This document shows positions 11,883-23,203 of a stretch of DNA of 30,000 bases, one piece after another. Position 1 is the first letter of the stretch. Each line of letters begins with the position of its first letter. The stretch covers positions 15,741,310 through 15,771,309 of the forward strand of contig CM022673.1 in NCBI GenBank assembly GCA_012295275.1. The letters run 5' to 3'. The DNA is from Chrysomallon squamiferum (lineage: Eukaryota > Mollusca > Gastropoda > Neomphalida > Peltospiridae). Under the pieces are notes generated by a model. The model did not search any database and was not told the DNA's origin. It was given only the letters and a program-made list of their open reading frames with translations. The position numbers and the translations under genes were made by a program.

Positions 11883-12399
11883 TATTTGTTTTGCTTGTGA
11901 GAACACAAGCTTACCAAAGCTGAATAGAAACTATAAAGTTGCTAGATGTATGATTTAGCTTTTACACTGACTCAACGGATCTGCCTGGATTTATGCCAAA
12001 ATGCTTAACTTTTGCTGTCACCTGTCGATTTTAAAACGCCATAACTTAAATTTGAATCATCACTCAACAATGAGACTTGTGTCAATTTAATTTTTTATGC
12101 GAATTTCGCTGAATAAACAACGTCCAAAATTTTCAAAGAAAAAGGAGTCGGTTATAAATAAAGTTATTATCGGTTTTTTCTTTGATATCTGAATACCCTC
12201 AAACTGTCTGATGTATAATTAAAATGAAAAACTAAAAAATATTTTTTTCAAATATGCAAGTTTGATATCTTTTGTTGTGTCTCTTTTAAATGTTTATGGA
12301 ATTTCCTGATACGTGTGGGAATTATTTCAACAATGTTGTTAGAATTTCTGCGGTTTTTATTTGTGACAAATGTGTAAAAGTGTACAGGTACTGGTCGGT
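11883..12399. other. Unique AT-rich DNA, nothing identified
   Basis: Mixed AT-rich sequence without coding or element signature. Confidence 0.5.
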
Positions 12400-12406
12400 C
12401 GATCAA

Positions 12407-12419
12407 AGGTCAAAGGTTA
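12407..12419 (+). promoter_or_regulatory. DR1-type nuclear-receptor site candidate
   Basis: AGGTCA, one spacer base, then AGGTTA: a direct repeat of the nuclear-receptor half-site with one-base spacing. This is the spacing favoured by RXR and HNF4-type receptors. No promoter is evident nearby, so function is uncertain. Confidence 0.3.
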
Positions 12420-12581
12420 GGTAAATACATCTATCGAGGATGAATTTGTAGCTTCTATCGAAAGTGATTAAGTAAATGGTATTATTTCAATATGTCATCA
12501 TTCTAAATGAACATACCTCTGTCTTATGTCATATATACTGAAGTAGAAAAAGTACCGAGAGTCCTTTATGTTTAATTTGAT

Positions 12582-12594
12582 AGGTAATAGGTCA
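12582..12594 (+). promoter_or_regulatory. Second DR1-type site candidate
   Basis: AGGTAA, one spacer base, then AGGTCA. It has the same arrangement as the site at 12407, 175 bp upstream, and lies inside the same AGGTCA-rich segment. Confidence 0.28.
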
Positions 12595-12730
12595 TCTTAA
12601 TTAAGGTGTCAGTATCGAATGTCAAAAGGTGAAGGTCTCTGTGTCGAAGGTCATCTAACCGACGGCCACATATTGAGTATCTCAAGGTGAAGGTTTCTGT
12701 ATCGAAGGTCAAGTGGGTTAAGGTCAAAGA

Positions 12731-13914
12731 TTAATTAATACAACTTGTGAAATATTCCGTGTCTGTTATTCGAGATTGTTTGAGTAAACATATGAAGTAA
12801 AATAACATTAGGTGTTATCCGCAATTCCCACTGAAATGTGACAGGCTGTTTCCAGGAAGACCAGACTGTCTACCATGGGAATTATGTACAAACAAAAATA
12901 TCACAGCAACAAACACAGCTTGGTGATATTGTCAAATATTAAGGCTACACCTCGTTGACATTTAAAAACGCGCGGCATTCTTTTCAAGACAGCCGCCATT
13001 GAAACAACTTTTCTGCAATATTAATCTTAGGTCTATCTTTTATAGCCGTCATTTCAATGTAAGTCGTTTTGGCGATTGTAGTCGACATAAAGAAACACGT
13101 CAGAGTCTATGTGGAGAATGCAGGAGTCGTCTTTCATAATATCCAAAGTTTCTATAGTATCCAGCGTGAAAAAATCCCCAAAGCCCGCGGGCATGCAGAG
13201 TCGTTGAATAAGTGAATTTCGATGTACCACTAAGTTATGCAACGGCGGCATAACTCGAACGTATATTAATTTATTATAAGCATAAATACCCGTTTAGTAT
13301 GAATAGGGTTTCATATAAAATTTCCAGCGGTTATCAAAGGTTATTGATGAAATAATTCAATGCCTGCAAGCCAACAAGAAAACCATTGTGGACGGTAGTC
13401 CAGGTTCTTATGAAGATATATCGTACAAACTTAAATTGTCTAAGGCCTAGACTTTGACACAACCCTTTACTCCTTTAATTATATATGGTCTGAATTTTGA
13501 ACTTTTAGCTATTTTAGTTGTAGAGGCGTTAACAGTTTAGGCTTAACGTTTTTAATTTATATGGTGTTAAGTTTCTACATTCTGTATTTTGCTGTATTAT
13601 AAATTTCGAAGGATTAAAACAATATGCTTTCTAAGATTCAAATATCAGATAAAACACTTTGTTCTCAACTATTGGTGTTAACCCGAATCATCTTTAATTC
13701 AAAAGGAATATATCGCTGGGTCAGTTCTTGCCCTTGTGCTTCTAGTCACTGTCAAAAGAGTGGTTTATAAAAGGCTACCAATGACAAGATACATTAAAAC
13801 CTATCTTTGCTGCGACACCAAAAAAATATTATAATGGTTATCTTAAGTCATTTGATCATTACAAAATGATATATGTTATATAATAATCGTTAATATTCGG
13901 TTACTGTAGCAGTT

Positions 13915-13916
<2 letters not shown>
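12731..13916. other. Unique DNA with one minus-strand small ORF
   Basis: The stretch around 12960-13260 is richer in G+C than its neighbours. It holds an ATG-started minus-strand frame of 65 codons (13251 to 13054), with an in-frame stop a few codons upstream. It begins MPPLHNLVVHRNSLIQ and has mixed hydrophobic and acidic composition without low complexity. No family is recognised. Its start overlaps a perfect 8-bp inverted repeat, AGTTATGC/GCATAACT (13231-13253). I leave it as a weak candidate, not a called gene. Confidence 0.35.
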
Positions 13917-13981
<65 letters not shown>

Positions 13982-14030
13982 CATCATCATCATCATCATC
14001 TTTATCATGATCATCATGGCCATCATCATT
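13917..14030. repeat. (ATT)n followed by (ATC)n
   Basis: Pure ATT units run to about 13980. ATC units become degenerate by about 14030. Confidence 0.97.
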
Positions 14031-14349
14031 AAATGACGAGATTTAAAAATGTTCACGTATTCTTAACGTGGGTTACGATTCCTGGAAATCCTCTGCAATG
14101 CCAGTGTAAGCTCACAGTTTTTTGAATTTAGAAAACCTTAGTCAACGAAAGCCTGAATTCTTATTATCTCTTTCCGATGTATGAATTACAGTACGGTGTG
14201 TAACATACATATATATAAATAAAGAATATATTAAATTCTAAATATGTCAGGATTTCAACAATAGTTATAGACAAAATGTTATTTTGATGTTATTTTAATT
14301 ATTATTACAGTTGTAGCTGATGGTGGTTGCCGTCATAAAGATAATATGA
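14031..14349. other. Unique AT-rich DNA, nothing identified
   Basis: No coding, RNA or element signature is visible. Confidence 0.5.
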
Positions 14350-14570
14350 TTGTACTAATACTAACAGCAGTAGCAATCGTTGTCGTAGGAGTAATGGTAA
14401 TTGTAGTTGTAGTAGTAATAATAGTGGTAGTTGTAGTAGTATTAGTAATATTAGTAATAGTTGTTGTGGTAAGTGTAGTAATAGTAGTAGTAGTCGTTGT
14501 AATGGTAGTAGTAATATTATTCTTCTTCTTATTATTATTATTATTCTTAGTGTTGTTGTTGCTTGTTGAT
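14350..14570. repeat. Degenerate GTA/GTT/TTG trinucleotide array
   Basis: A 3-bp periodic array dominated by GTA, GTT and GTG, ending in CTT and ATT units. The Val-rich frame that spans it is created by the repeat and is not a membrane protein. Confidence 0.92.
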
Positions 14571-14613
14571 TTATTTACGTTATTTAATTTAAAAAACTTA
14601 TTATTTTATTTTC

Positions 14614-14639
14614 TTTTTTTTTTTTTTTTTTTTTTTTTT
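14614..14639. repeat. Poly-T run of 26
   Basis: A pure T run within a longer T-rich stretch that continues to about 14720. Confidence 0.97.
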
Positions 14640-15214
14640 GGTCTACTTTTCTTTGTTGATGTTTTTATCTTTTCTCTTTTCTTTCTTTTTTTTCAATTTT
14701 TTAATTTTTGTTTTACTTACTTCTTCTTATCTACAGCAGTATTTGGACGCGTTTTCACTTTTCAGCGGAATATTCAATAACCCTTCAATCCTTTTGACAG
14801 TTCAGGCGTTCATTCTAGCATTAATTAATGTTTTTAAACGTATTACTTGTCAGACTTTCAACACACAATGCTCGTTGCTCTGTGCGCGAATTTATTTTCC
14901 TATTTGCCGATAGCTTAATAGTTTTCTTAGGGTTATGTAATCTGGATGTGTTGGCATCGTTTTACAACACTGGAATTTCTCTTTATATTTACAAAAACAG
15001 AAAGTATGACAGTCATAATGACATAAACATTAATTTTTTCAATCACCCCTTTTTTTTACCCTTTTCGCTCACTTTTTTCTTTACTTTTTCATTCCCCTTT
15101 TCTTTCTTTATCAGTCTCTATCTATCATCCTGTCTTTGTTTTTTGTTTTTTTATCTTTCTCTCTAAACGTTTAGTTCTTTTACCATCTCTGTCTCTCTTT
15201 ACTTTTGTAATTTA
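14640..15214. other. T-rich unique DNA, nothing identified
   Basis: Phe/Leu-rich frames here reflect the T-rich strand. No recognisable protein or element is present. Confidence 0.5.
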
Positions 15215-15276
<62 letters not shown>

Positions 15277-15300
15277 CTCTCTCTCTCTCTTTCTATCTCT
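15215..15300. repeat. (CT)n tract, interrupted
   Basis: Pure CT runs to about 15272. A TTTTT interruption follows, then a second CT run to about 15292. Confidence 0.97.
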
Positions 15301-15757
15301 GTCTATCTCTGTGTGTGTATATCTCTTTTTTTCATTTTCTTTCTCTATTATTATTATTATTTATATTATTTTTTTTAATAAGACTTTTTTCTCTCCTCCG
15401 TAATCGATAGAGGTACAAAAAACACAAGCAATTTTAGTGTTTAACAAATTCAAACTAACGTTATTATAATGACAAACGACATATCAGTTTTTCTCCAAAA
15501 GATGTATTCATGAAATGATTGGAAATAATAAAAAATATATTTTAAAGCGTTCATTTAGGCAGAAATGTTCAGTTTAAATATCTTAGGCTGTTTTTTTTTT
15601 TTTTTTTTTTTCGTTTTTTTCTATATTTTATTCTTCTTTTGTGTATTGGTAGGTTATATTATATTCATTAATTATTTGCTTGGAGTAAACCACGTTATAC
15701 AAATATCACAGACGTTTTTAATATAGTCAGTATAAAGGAGGGATTGTTGTATTTTAT
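15301..15757. other. AT-rich DNA with a 21-base T run
   Basis: A T run occupies 15591-15611. Short ATT units occur near 15345-15365. No gene is recognised. Confidence 0.5.
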
Positions 15758-15857
15758 GGTTGTTGTTGTTGTTGTTGTTGTTTTATTCATTTCCAAAGTA
15801 TATAGGTTATCATTATTTCTGGATAGAACCTCAGTGGCTTATTATTATTATTATTAT

Positions 15858-15910
<53 letters not shown>

Positions 15911-15966
15911 TAATTATTATTGTCAGTTAAAATACATCGGATTACAAGACAAAAAAAAAAAAAAAA
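15758..15966. repeat. Compound block: (TTG)n, (ATT)n, (ACT)n, A16
   Basis: TTG units lie at 15759-15783, and ATT followed by ACT units at 15839-15921. A run of 16 A occupies 15951-15966. Tyr-rich and Ser-rich frames here are repeat translations. Confidence 0.96.
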
Positions 15967-16024
15967 CATATTCTTTTTTTGTCAAATAAGAAAGCAGTCA
16001 CGAAAGACATACATACTGTATAAA

Positions 16025-16128
16025 TATATACATACATACATACATACATACATACATACGTACATACATACATACATACATACATACGTTACATTCATAC
16101 ATACATATATATATATATACATACATTA
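16025..16128. repeat. (CATA)n tetranucleotide tract
   Basis: CATA units are interrupted by two CGTA variants and a short unique spacer, ending in TA and CATA units. Confidence 0.97.
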
Positions 16129-16507
16129 CTTAGTAAATGAATCAGCTGATACTACTTTCTTCAGGTTTGTTTGATCGGGACTCCTCTACCCTCTGTAAGG
16201 GATCTGCTCCTGACATATGTATTAGTTACCTTAATAAAAATATAACTTTACTTTCTCATTAGAATTGAAAGCTCACGTATTTTCTGTCGCAAGCGCTCGT
16301 GAACACTGATTATCATACCCGTCGCACTAGACTATAGAATATTTCTTAATACCATTCAATATAGTGTTTCAAAATATACGTAAGACTGATTTCACCTGTA
16401 TGATTTATGATATTTATTATTACTATGTACTGTACACTTGAGAAAGCATACAAATAATGAAAGTGCAAGTGTGACTTTGATAATGACAGAGCAACAAGAA
16501 AGGTATC
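16129..16507. other. Unique DNA, nothing identified
   Basis: Mixed-composition stretch without coding or element signature. Confidence 0.5.
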
Positions 16508-16527
16508 TGTGTGTGTATATATGTATG

Positions 16528-16575
<48 letters not shown>
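16508..16575. repeat. (GT)n microsatellite with TATG interruptions
   Basis: A short GT and TATG lead passes into a pure GT run ending at about 16575. Confidence 0.97.
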
Positions 16576-16579
<4 letters not shown>

Positions 16580-16847
16580 CCACCAGTATGAAATATTTAG
16601 TATTAAAATTAAAGGTTTTTAATTTTCAACTTCTATAACAAGAATAATATTAGAAAATTATCTTTCTAAGGAAATAAAGTTTATAAAGTATATACACACA
16701 TACAAACGTACAGACGAACATATCTTTATTTCTAACCAGTGGAGCAGAAAGGGTTATTTAAATAAGTGAGAATGATTTACGATTGCTGATATGGATTTGT
16801 AGTTGCTGTTACCTTTATGGAAAAAGTAGCAATAGAATTTTATTAGC
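16576..16847. other. Unique AT-rich DNA, nothing identified
   Basis: No feature is recognised. Confidence 0.5.
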
Positions 16848-17127
16848 AGCAGCAGTATTGGTCGTACAATAATGGTGGTACAGTAAATGAAGTAGTAGTA
16901 GTTTTAATTGTTCTTGTATTGTTGATGATGTTGATGTTTTATTAGTAGTAATATTTATAAGAGAGAAATATCTTTAAACACAAAAAGAAAAAAAAAGGCG
17001 AGCTCGTGAGTGAGAGAGAGAGTGAATCAGACAAACGAGTATTAAGAAAGCAAAATTAGTTTTAGTAGAAAAAATACTAGTAATAGTAAAGCAGTTCGTT
17101 GTAATATTAGTTCTTGTGTTAATAATT

Positions 17128-17161
<34 letters not shown>

Positions 17162-17350
17162 CAGTAGTAATAGTGGTAACAGTAGTAGTAGTAAATAAGA
17201 GCAGCAGTAGTAGTTGCAGTAATAGTAGTACTAATAGTTGTAGTAGCAAAAATCATAGTAGTAGTAAAAATCGTAGTAGTAGTAAAAATCGTCATAGTAC
17301 TAGAGGTATTAGTATCAGTAATTGTTGTAGTAGTGGTAGTAGTAGTATTA
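16848..17350. repeat. Long degenerate TAG/CAG/AAT trinucleotide array
   Basis: 3-bp periodic sequence starts with CAG units and scattered TAG. A unique gap follows at about 16975-17110. A dense TAG/GTA array with AAAATCG inserts then runs to about 17345. Val-, Ser- and Thr-rich frames are by-products of the repeat. Confidence 0.9.
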
Positions 17351-19082
<1,732 letters not shown>

Positions 19083-19176
<94 letters not shown>

Positions 19177-19189
19177 GTAGCGAAGTAGA

Positions 19190-19270
<81 letters not shown>
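19083..19270. repeat. Two (GA)n tracts around a 21-base island
   Basis: Pure GA runs at 19083-19173 and 19195-19270 flank a short island containing ACGGTAGCGAAGTAGAC. This may be one tract split by an insertion or by local decay. Confidence 0.97.
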
Positions 19271-19274
<4 letters not shown>

Positions 19275-19561
19275 AAAAAAAGAATAGAATTACATGAACA
19301 TGTTTCTTTTATCGAATATAATGAATTCTCTATCATAAAAAACTCTTTATTCTGCTCGCGTCAGCTTCAGTCGTTCTTTCATCAGTTCACTTTTACTTTT
19401 GTTTATTTACTCGTGAAATCAAAAACATCGGAATTTTTCAAATATTTTCATAGCCATAAGCTAATCTTTCACATTATTACGTGATTTTTCTACAAAAAAT
19501 ATATTTCTGTAGATAATGTGCTTTGGAAAATTTAAAGAAGAAATGAACATTTTTGTTAAAT
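19271..19561. other. Unique AT-rich DNA, nothing identified
   Basis: No feature is recognised. Confidence 0.5.
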
Positions 19562-19713
19562 ATGTGTATGTGCGTATGTGTGTTTGTGTGTGTATGTATA
19601 ATATATGTATGTGTGCGTGTGTGAGTGTATATGATGTCGATGATGATAATACTACTACCAAAAATAGTAGCAATAATAATAATAATAACAACAACAACAA
19701 CAACAACAACAAT
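19562..19713. repeat. Degenerate TG/TATG stretch, then (AAT)n and (AAC)n
   Basis: GT-rich sequence with TATG variants runs to about 19632. A short GAT and ACT patch follows, then AAT and AAC units (19671-19713). Confidence 0.93.
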
Positions 19714-20225
19714 AAACAGGAAAGAAACACATTGACAAAATATACAATATCTTCCCATGGGCAGCTGATATGTTTTCTCAAATTGCTTCAGTTAGATGCG
19801 GTTACATTTCAATAAATACCTGACGTACCTATACCCTATATCATTTAGTTTTTATATCTAAGTTTACCTGCAACAGGTCGCATTTTCCCCACACCGAAGA
19901 ACTTAATTAAACACCTAGGTTTTGACACTGATGTCATTAAACGTATTAGGACTATTAAACCGTAATATGTCCTTTGTGAACCCCTACTGTTTTTACGTGT
20001 ATGGGTTTGTGCAAGAAGATATATTCACACGACGTCTGCTAAACGTGCCAGTGACGTTACAGTTTTCTGTATGAAATGTGTTTGGTCACTGGTTTTTTAT
20101 CATAAGACACAAGTGAAATGAACAGTGGGAAATGGTTCTCACTGAAGAAATATAAATGTAATATATAGAGAGTAAAATGTAAAAGTAATAGTATGTGTTA
20201 ATTGATTGTATAAATATCTATATGG
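19714..20225. other. Unique DNA, nothing identified
   Basis: Mixed sequence without coding or element signature. Confidence 0.5.
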
Positions 20226-20230
20226 TTATC

Positions 20231-20261
<31 letters not shown>

Positions 20262-20268
20262 CTATCGA

Positions 20269-20305
<37 letters not shown>
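20226..20305. repeat. (TATC)n followed by (TA)n
   Basis: TATC units with TTTA and GATC variants run to about 20270, then a TA run. Confidence 0.97.
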
Positions 20306-20308
<3 letters not shown>

Positions 20309-20449
20309 GAGGAAGATAAAGTTGTATTTCTTTTTGGTGTCATAACGTTGTTACCTCAGAAAAAATTGAACACTCTTTTTTTTGTTGTTGTTCTGATATT
20401 GTTTTATAAAGTGAAAGAAAAAGAATATATTTCAGTATTAACTAATGAA

Positions 20450-20830
20450 ACAAAATAAACATGTCTGTTATGAAACCGGCATTGCAAGTTAACAAAAATA
20501 TATGTGACAATGAACTTACGTCTTTCAACCTGACGAGAAGTAAACGTGTTATTTCATAACCGCCTCATTACCACGAGTTAACAAGCCAGTTATTTCATTT
20601 TAGTCGTCCAGTAAATAAACAAATTATTTCATAATAACGACACTGAAAAATGTTAAACGACGAAGATAATACGTCAGTTTGCCCATACTGAAAATAAACA
20701 AGTTATTTCACAGCAACAAAAATGTTAAATATATTTGGCCTTATAAAAAATAAACATATTATTCACTTGAGGATAATATTTAAGCAATAATATTTCATCT
20801 AGCGAAATAAACACGTTATTTCGTGATATG
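20450..20830. repeat. Degenerate tandem repeat with AAATAAACA..TTATTTC core
   Basis: A core close to AAATAAACACGTTATTTCA recurs near 20453, 20540, 20583, 20613, 20692, 20748 and 20805, the last three at 56-57 bp steps. Some units share a following stretch containing ACACTGAAAAATGTTAA or a close variant. Copies are strongly diverged. I know of no named family. It ends about 0.7 kb upstream of the CpG-rich promoter candidate. Confidence 0.65.
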
Positions 20831-21194
20831 GTAAGCAACGAATATCTTGTTTCTGTTTGTCCACATAAGCAACGGTATGCAGCAAAAATACATTTTTAGT
20901 TTATCTACGTAAGAAAATAAAAATAATATAAAAGAAAAGAAAATAAATAAGGTGGGATCGGACTAGTTCATTCAAAGACATTAAAAATAATAAAGAATGT
21001 ATTTCTGTGGCTCTTCGAAGTCAAATAAAACTGTACGTAGTCGAAATCTTGACCTCTTTCAGCGACATGTGAAATATGTACATAGAAAGCAAACATAATC
21101 CTGTTTCATATATTAAGCGACAGGTGAAATAAACAAAGGGCAAAATGAACATCTACTTTTAAAGTAGGTAAATGGAAAACAATATACTAGAACG

Positions 21195-21205
<11 letters not shown>
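20831..21205. other. Unique AT-rich DNA, nothing identified
   Basis: A-rich sequence with no coding signature. A GAAA-rich lead begins at about 21194. Confidence 0.5.

Positions 21206-21285
<80 letters not shown>
21206..21285. repeat. (GA)n microsatellite, about 80 bp
   Basis: Pure GA run about 250 bp upstream of the CpG-rich candidate promoter. GA tracts near promoters can bind GAGA-type factors, but no link is shown here. Confidence 0.99.
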
Positions 21286-21289
<4 letters not shown>

Positions 21290-21540
21290 CATAGATAGGG
21301 AGAGAAGAAGAGACAAACAAAATGAAAGCATATCTGAGAGAGAGAGAAAAAAATAAAACATATGTTAGAGATAGTGCAAGAAAGTCAGACAGACAGACAC
21401 ACTGATTCTACAAAGTAAAATTTAACATTCTCTGACAAATATTAACATATGCTTTATTTCGTATTATTAAGTAACCCACAGAAGGTTAGGAAAAGACTGG
21501 TTTAGTACAAACACGACAAAGTCCACCCTATTATTCGTTT

Positions 21541-21860
21541 ACCCGCAAGACGCTCCGATACGCGTTTGCCTCTTTAAATTAAGGCATTTTAAATATGCGC
21601 TTGTAACGTCACGGTTGGGGCGGCCCGTTGTAAGATATGTAAAGGAGAGAAAAGGTACCCAACCAATGGCCGACAAGGTGTATTACAAAACCTCCTTGGG
21701 AAAGAACGACACTGCTAGCTTCAGTGTGCTGTGATTTATGCTTCGTTCTGGTCGTGTTTTGTTGTTGTGTTCGGAATAACTCACTCAAACACCGAGTTTT
21801 TTTTACCAGTCGTCGGCCGATAGCAAGCGCTCAGTTCTGAAAGCCATGCGGATTCTAGGT
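21541..21860 (+). promoter_or_regulatory. CpG-rich candidate promoter with CRE-like, GC and CCAAT boxes
   Basis: I count about 22 CpG dinucleotides between 21541 and 21900, far more than anywhere else in this AT-rich window. In order there are a CRE-like TAACGTCAC (21605-21612; minus strand TGACGTTA), a GC box GGGGCGG (21617-21623) and CCAAT (21663-21667) overlapping a YY1-like ATGGC. An initiator-like TCAGTT lies at about 21831. CCAAT boxes usually sit 60-100 bp upstream of the start, which would place initiation near 21725-21765 on the + strand. This fits the signal-peptide exon downstream on the same strand. Boxes are seen; promoter activity is inferred. Confidence 0.5.
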
Positions 21861-21894
21861 TTTCTAGAGCCTGATTGAACGTGTGTTCTGTTTG

Positions 21895-22285
21895 ACTTTT
21901 TTCATTATTATTATAATTATTATTTTAAAAAAAAAAGATAAAAAAAAAAAAAAGAAGAATGATATTGATTTTCTTTTTTTATCTTTTTTTTATTATTTTG
22001 TTTTTATTCTTAATCTTTTAGTGTTCATTTATTGAAAATATTTTCGGATGAAATGTGATATTTCCCAGTTACTTTTTTAAAACTGTCATTGTTCCAAGTT
22101 ATTTTTAATTTAATTATCACTTTCTTTATTTTTCTTATTATTTACATTTTTTATTTAGTTTACATTTCTTCTTCTTTTGGGGTTTTTTTTTTGTTGTTTT
22201 TTTTTCTTTTCCTTTTTCTTTTTTTCAATTTTCTTTTAACAGATCATATTCCTACTTTTTTCTCCTTTTTTTATCTTTATTTTAG
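21895..22285 (+). other. T-rich stretch ending in a 3' splice site (probable 5'-UTR intron)
   Basis: The + strand is strongly T-rich for about 390 bp and ends TTTATCTTTATTTTAG|GA, with the AG at 22284-22285. This is a good polypyrimidine tract and acceptor. I could not find a consensus donor upstream: GTAAGA at 21630 and AG|GT positions near 21654 and 21676 are possible but weak. The intron start is therefore unresolved. Confidence 0.4.
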
Positions 22286-22750
22286 GAACGACAAAATACT
22301 GTTGGATATGAGCAACATGGAATCAAAGTGTTGTTTACTGGCTGCCAGGAAACTTACTATTCTGGAGTATACGTGATTGTCAAGAAAAGTGGATTACCTT
22401 ACAGAAATAATACACACATTACAAAGCAGGATTTAAATGTTGACTATTTCAGTATAAACAAAAAAGTGTTTTAAACTTTACCATATTGGAATATTTAGTA
22501 AATACGAAACATACACATTTACTGGATAATCAGAAGAAAAAAAAAACTAACTTACGAAATAGTAATTTTCTTTTTACGACTGATAAACTGTTGGAATAAC
22601 AGTCAAGCAATAAAAAGTTTTTATTATTTTTTTTCTTCTTTTTCATCTTCAATACAAAAGGACTTGGAGGACTTGGAAAGAAGATTTGTTTACCTTGGAT
22701 TGTGATTTCTTTTTTACTTGTAACTAGGAAATATTCTGTGATACACAATA
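22286..22750 (+). other. Candidate 5' leader of the signal-peptide gene, with upstream ORFs
   Basis: If the acceptor at 22285 is used, this is leader sequence joined directly to the coding exon. It holds a 22-codon upstream ORF (22308-22376, starting MSNMESKCC) and a 6-codon one at about 22439. Both would be expected to reduce translation of the main ORF. A second good acceptor, TTTTTTACTTGTAACTAG|GA, has its AG at 22726-22727. Its use would remove both upstream ORFs and leave only 23 leader bases before the ATG. Which acceptor is used cannot be decided from the sequence alone. Confidence 0.4.
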
Positions 22751-22811
22751 ATGTGGAAGTTAGGAATTGTCGTTTTCGCTGTGATACTCATATCTTCGGC
22801 TAATGCTGGAG
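22751..22811 (+). CDS. First coding exon of an unidentified secreted or membrane protein (signal peptide)
   Basis: The exon encodes 20 residues plus one base of the next codon. MWKLGIVVFAVILISSANA has a basic residue near the start (Lys3), a hydrophobic core (about residues 4-14) and a small-residue end. Ala17-Asn18-Ala19 is a textbook signal-peptidase site, predicting cleavage before Gly20. The ATG has A at -3, and an in-frame TGA lies four codons upstream (22739-22741), fixing the start. The exon ends at GAG|GTAAGT, an almost perfect donor, in phase 1, a phase common after signal-peptide exons. A CpG-rich promoter candidate lies about 1 kb upstream on the same strand. The mature protein is not in the window as far as I can see, so it could be a secreted peptide, enzyme or receptor ectodomain. 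I do not recognise the gene. Confidence 0.72.
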
Positions 22812-22845
22812 GTAAGTACTTCATTACTGTTACTATTATTGTTAC

Positions 22846-22875
22846 TGCTACTACTACTACTACTACTACTACTAC

Positions 22876-22909
<34 letters not shown>

Positions 22910-22920
22910 TTATTATTTAT
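22846..22920. repeat. (ACT)n followed by (ATT)n
   Basis: ACT units change to ATT at about 22876. The block begins only about 35 bp after the splice donor. Confidence 0.97.
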
Positions 22921-23203
22921 AAATTAGAGTTATTAACTTGGGTTTTGTAGAGGTTCTTTATGATGCTGTAAATGAATTGGTGTTTTTGTAAACATATAAT
23001 TACATGTCTGTATGCCTCTTAACAGCTAAAGTGTTTCTGCAGATGTATGTATGTACGTGCACGTATATCTATATACATGAATGTTTCAAAATGTGAATGT
23101 GCATGTGCGTGTGATTAACAGTATGCATATGTCGTTAATGAAATTTGCGTGTGCATTCATGTATGTTCTTTGCTGAATATACAGTGTGTGCGCGCATGTG
23201 TGA
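22921..23203. other. Unique DNA with scattered TATG/GTGCAT units
   Basis: No coding signature is visible. GT- and TATG-rich pieces increase toward the right. Confidence 0.5.

Larger units (their letters stand above)
12400..12730. repeat. Degenerate repeat rich in AGGTCA motifs
   Basis: A 28-bp segment at 12626-12653 recurs at 12684-12711 with two mismatches, a 58-bp step. A shortened third copy begins at about 12603. Each copy carries a direct AGGTGA-AGGTYT pair and an AGGTCA. Further AGGTCA or close variants lie at 12407, 12414, 12582, 12589 and 12721. The repeat status is seen directly; any regulatory role is inference. Confidence 0.7.

Noticed and set aside
14346-14780. 144-codon Val/Leu/Phe-rich frame resembling a multi-pass membrane protein
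   Set aside because: The hydrophobicity comes from GTA/GTT repeats followed by T-rich DNA. There are no loops, charged segments or family motifs.
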